This document shows positions 5,872-8,165 of a stretch of DNA of 8,165 bases, one piece after another. The DNA is from JBJXGC01 sp046154545 (GTDB lineage: Bacteria > Chloroflexota > Dehalococcoidia > Tepidiformales > Tepidiformaceae). Where the stretch lies: positions 1-8,165 of the forward strand of contig JBJXGC010000196.1 in NCBI GenBank assembly GCA_046154545.1, read 5' to 3'. The notes under the pieces are model-generated. The model was not told the origin of the DNA, made no database searches, and saw nothing but the letters and a program-made list of their open reading frames with translations. Numbering within the stretch: the stretch's first letter is position 1; each line of letters begins with the position of its first letter. A program made the position numbers and the translations under genes.

Positions 5872-8165
5872 ATGCCGCCGACCAGCCAGAAGCCCCGCCT
5901 CGTGATCCTCGACTCGCACGGCATCCTCTTCCGTGCCTTCTTCGCCTTCGCCAACTCCGATAAGCCGCTGATGACCTCGAAGGGCGAACTCACCTTCGCC
6001 ACCCACGGCTACGCGGAGACGCTCATCCGTGTGCTCGACCTCCTCCGCCCGACGCACATCTGCGCCGCCTGGGATGCGGGGGGCCCGACCTTCCGCCACG
6101 AGGCGAGCGAGGCCTACAAGGCCACCCGAAGGAAGACGCCCTCCGAGCTGCTGGTCCAGATGGCACGCGTCCGCGAGATGCTGGAGGCGTTCAACATCCC
6201 CATCTACGAGATGCCGGGCTACGAGGCGGACGATGTCGCGGGGACGATCGCCCGCGAGGTCGCGGCCACGGGCATGGACGTCTACATCGCGACGCTCGAT
6301 ACCGACCTCGTCCAGCTCATCGGGCCGAACGTGAAGCTCTTCATGTTCCGGCCCTACCAGCGCGACACGGTCGAATACGACGAGCCGAAGGCGGCCGAGA
6401 AATGGGGCTTCTCACCGAAGTTGATGATCGACTTCAAGGCCCTGAAGGGCGACACGAGCGACAACGTCGAGGGCATCAAGGGAATCGGCGAAAAGACCGC
6501 CACCGACCTGATCCGCGAGTTCGGCACGGTCGAGCAGATCTACGAGAACGTCCAGCTGGTTGCGAAACCGTCGGTCAAGCAGAAGCTGATCGACGGCGAG
6601 GCCCAGGCCCGCCAGAACAAAGAGCTGGTCACCATCCATACGGACCTGCCGCTCGACTTCGACCTCGACACCTGCCGCGTCCAGGACTACGACCAGGAGC
6701 GCGTACTCGGGCTCTTCCGGGAGCTGGAGTTCCGCGTCCTCTCGGCCCGCCTCCAGGAGGTGCTGGGTTCGCAGCCCACCGGGGCGAAGGCGGCCGCGGC
6801 CGCCGCCGACCTCACCTACCAGACGGTCACGACCGAGGACGGGCTGGCCGCGCTGGTGACCACCCTGCGGGCCGCCGGCTCGTTCGCCTTCGCGGCGCTC
6901 TCCACGGCCGGGGATACGTTCCATCCCCTGCTGCTCGGCCTGAGCTTCGCCACCGGGCCGGGTACGGCCTGGTACGTCCCGGTCGGGCATGCGCCCCGGA
7001 TCGAGGCGCCAGAGCCGCAGCTGCCACGGAGCGCCGCCCTCCAGGCCCTGGGACCACTCCTCGCCGATGAATCGCTGAAGAAGACGACCTACGGCTCGAA
7101 GTACCTGATGCACATGCTCGCCCGCGTGGGCTGCACCCTCGAAGGGCGCGAGTTCGACGTCTCGATCGCCGCCTTCCTCCTCGGCGAGACCTCCTCGACC
7201 CTCCAGTCGTTAGTCGCGGAGCGGCTCCAGATCGAGATGGTCGGATTGACGACCCTGACCGGCACCGCGCGGAAGACGATCTCGCTCGCCCAGGTCGATA
7301 TGCCCCTCGTGGCCGAGTACGCCTGCCAGCAGGCGGAGATGCTGCTCCGCATCCGGCCCCAGCTCGAGGCCCAACTGATGGAGCGAGGGCAGTGGCCGCT
7401 CTACCACGAGATGGAGGAGCCCCTCGTCCCGGTACTTTTCCGGATGGAGCACGAGGGCATCGCCCTCGACATCGCCGTCCTGCGGGAGAAGTCGCGCACC
7501 ATCGGCGGTGAGATCGAGAAGGCCGAGCGCGAGATCTACGCGATGGTCGGGCACGAATTCAACATCGGCAGCCCCCAACAACTGAGCGACATCCTCTTCA
7601 AGGAGCTGGGCCTGCCCAAGAGCCGTAAGACGACCCAGGGCTACAGCACCGACCAGCGTGCCCTCGAAGCGCTGCGCCCAGTCGCACCGATCATCGACCA
7701 GATTTTCGAATACCGCGGCCTGACGAAGCTCAAATCGACCTATCTCGACGCGCTTCCCGGCACGGTCGCGGAGGATGGCCGCATCCACACGGACTTCCAG
7801 CAGACGATCGCGGCCACCGGGCGCCTCAGCAGCAACAACCCGAACCTCCAGAACATCCCCGTGCGCGACGACCGCGGCCGTGAGATCCGGCGGGCGTTCG
7901 TGGCGGCGCGGTTCGACGACCCCTGGCTGGTGGCCGCCGACTACTCCCAGATCGAGCTGCGCGTCTTGGCCCACGTGACGGGTGACAAGGGCCTGGTCGC
8001 TGCCTTCATGGCCGACCAGGACATCCATCTCGCGACGGCCGCAACCGTCTACCACGTGGAGCCGCACGAGGTGACTCGCCAGATGCGCGACACCGCGAAG
8101 ATGGTGAACTTCGGGATCGCCTATGGGATGGGCGAGTTCGGGCTCGCCAGCCGCACCGGCATGTC
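5872..8165 (+). CDS. polA: DNA polymerase I (3' end outside the window)
   Basis: 764 residues are present. The 5'-nuclease domain (about 1-300) has D14 in 'LDSHG', D68 in 'AWDAGGPTFRHE', E118-A-D120-D121, D143/D145, and 'GDTSDN' with the helix-hairpin-helix 'GIKGIGEKTA' (194-210). It should remove RNA primers and flaps. The central 3'-5' exonuclease-fold region (about 315-480) lacks catalytic acids: the DxE site reads A341-A-L343 and the second-motif Asp is L412, so proofreading is predicted to be absent, as in Taq polymerase. The polymerase domain carries 'TGRLSSNNPNLQNIP', motif A D690-YSQIE-LR, and motif B R739...K743...F747...Y751. F747 is the position linked to discrimination against dideoxynucleotides. 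Motif C lies beyond the end. The product replicates across gaps left by Okazaki-fragment processing and repair. It is divergent from the toxin-antitoxin operon. Confidence -1.
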   Translation, partial: MPPTSQKPRLVILDSHGILFRAFFAFANSDKPLMTSKGELTFATHGYAETLIRVLDLLRPTHICAAWDAGGPTFRHEASEAYKATRRKTPSELLVQMARVREMLEAFNIPIYEMPGYEADDVAGTIAREVAATGMDVYIATLDTDLVQLIGPNVKLFMFRPYQRDTVEYDEPKAAEKWGFSPKLMIDFKALKGDTSDNVEGIKGIGEKTATDLIREFGTVEQIYENVQLVAKPSVKQKLIDGEAQARQNKELVTIHTDLPLDFDLDTCRVQDYDQERVLGLFRELEFRVLSARLQEVLGSQPTGAKAAAAAADLTYQTVTTEDGLAALVTTLRAAGSFAFAALSTAGDTFHPLLLGLSFATGPGTAWYVPVGHAPRIEAPEPQLPRSAALQALGPLLADESLKKTTYGSKYLMHMLARVGCTLEGREFDVSIAAFLLGETSSTLQSLVAERLQIEMVGLTTLTGTARKTISLAQVDMPLVAEYACQQAEMLLRIRPQLEAQLMERGQWPLYHEMEEPLVPVLFRMEHEGIALDIAVLREKSRTIGGEIEKAEREIYAMVGHEFNIGSPQQLSDILFKELGLPKSRKTTQGYSTDQRALEALRPVAPIIDQIFEYRGLTKLKSTYLDALPGTVAEDGRIHTDFQQTIAATGRLSSNNPNLQNIPVRDDRGREIRRAFVAARFDDPWLVAADYSQIELRVLAHVTGDKGLVAAFMADQDIHLATAATVYHVEPHEVTRQMRDTAKMVNFGIAYGMGEFGLASRTGM

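Noticed and set aside
5797..6099. N-terminal extension of the antitoxin frame to 6099
   Set aside because: It would run through the divergent promoter region and antisense to the polA 5' end; the sequence is low-complexity and the Phd fold begins at 5796.

Overview
This is a GC-rich (roughly two-thirds G+C by eye), densely packed bacterial chromosomal segment. No mobile element, CRISPR array, rRNA or tRNA gene was recognised. Taxonomy cannot be fixed from the sequence alone. The high GC, the short or absent leaders in front of several genes and a Pol I with a dead proofreading site would fit a high-GC lineage such as Chloroflexota, Actinomycetota or Deinococcota. That is a guess.

Left part (1-4537, + strand): the window opens inside an ABC-transporter permease of the FtsX/MacB type, whose 5' end lies outside. 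A strong hairpin (1911-1945) follows it. Next comes a leaderless-looking serine beta-lactamase-like hydrolase (ATG 1998). It overlaps, and is probably translationally coupled to, a 12-TM major facilitator superfamily transporter. The hydrolase and transporter look like a two-gene operon.

Middle part (4547-5796, - strand): a 106-residue stand-alone receiver-like protein that lacks the usual phospho-acceptor residues converges on the transporter, with only 9 bp between their stop codons. Upstream of it is a type II toxin-antitoxin operon: a Phd/YefM-family antitoxin followed by an overlapping PIN-domain (VapC-like) RNase toxin. The receiver-like gene is on the same strand as the toxin, 166 bp further on, and has its own possible -10 element.

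Right part (5872-8165, + strand): the first 764 residues of DNA polymerase I (polA), running off the window. The 5'-nuclease domain is intact. The 3'-5' exonuclease domain has lost its catalytic acids. The polymerase domain is present through motif B. polA and the toxin-antitoxin operon are divergent across 75 bp, which hold a polA -10 box placed for a leaderless transcript and an imperfect palindrome that could be an operator.

Most of the window is ordinary. The points most worth a second look are the leaderless promoter layout, the degenerate receiver, the toxin-antitoxin operon sharing a promoter region with polA, and the altered first catalytic loop of the PIN toxin.
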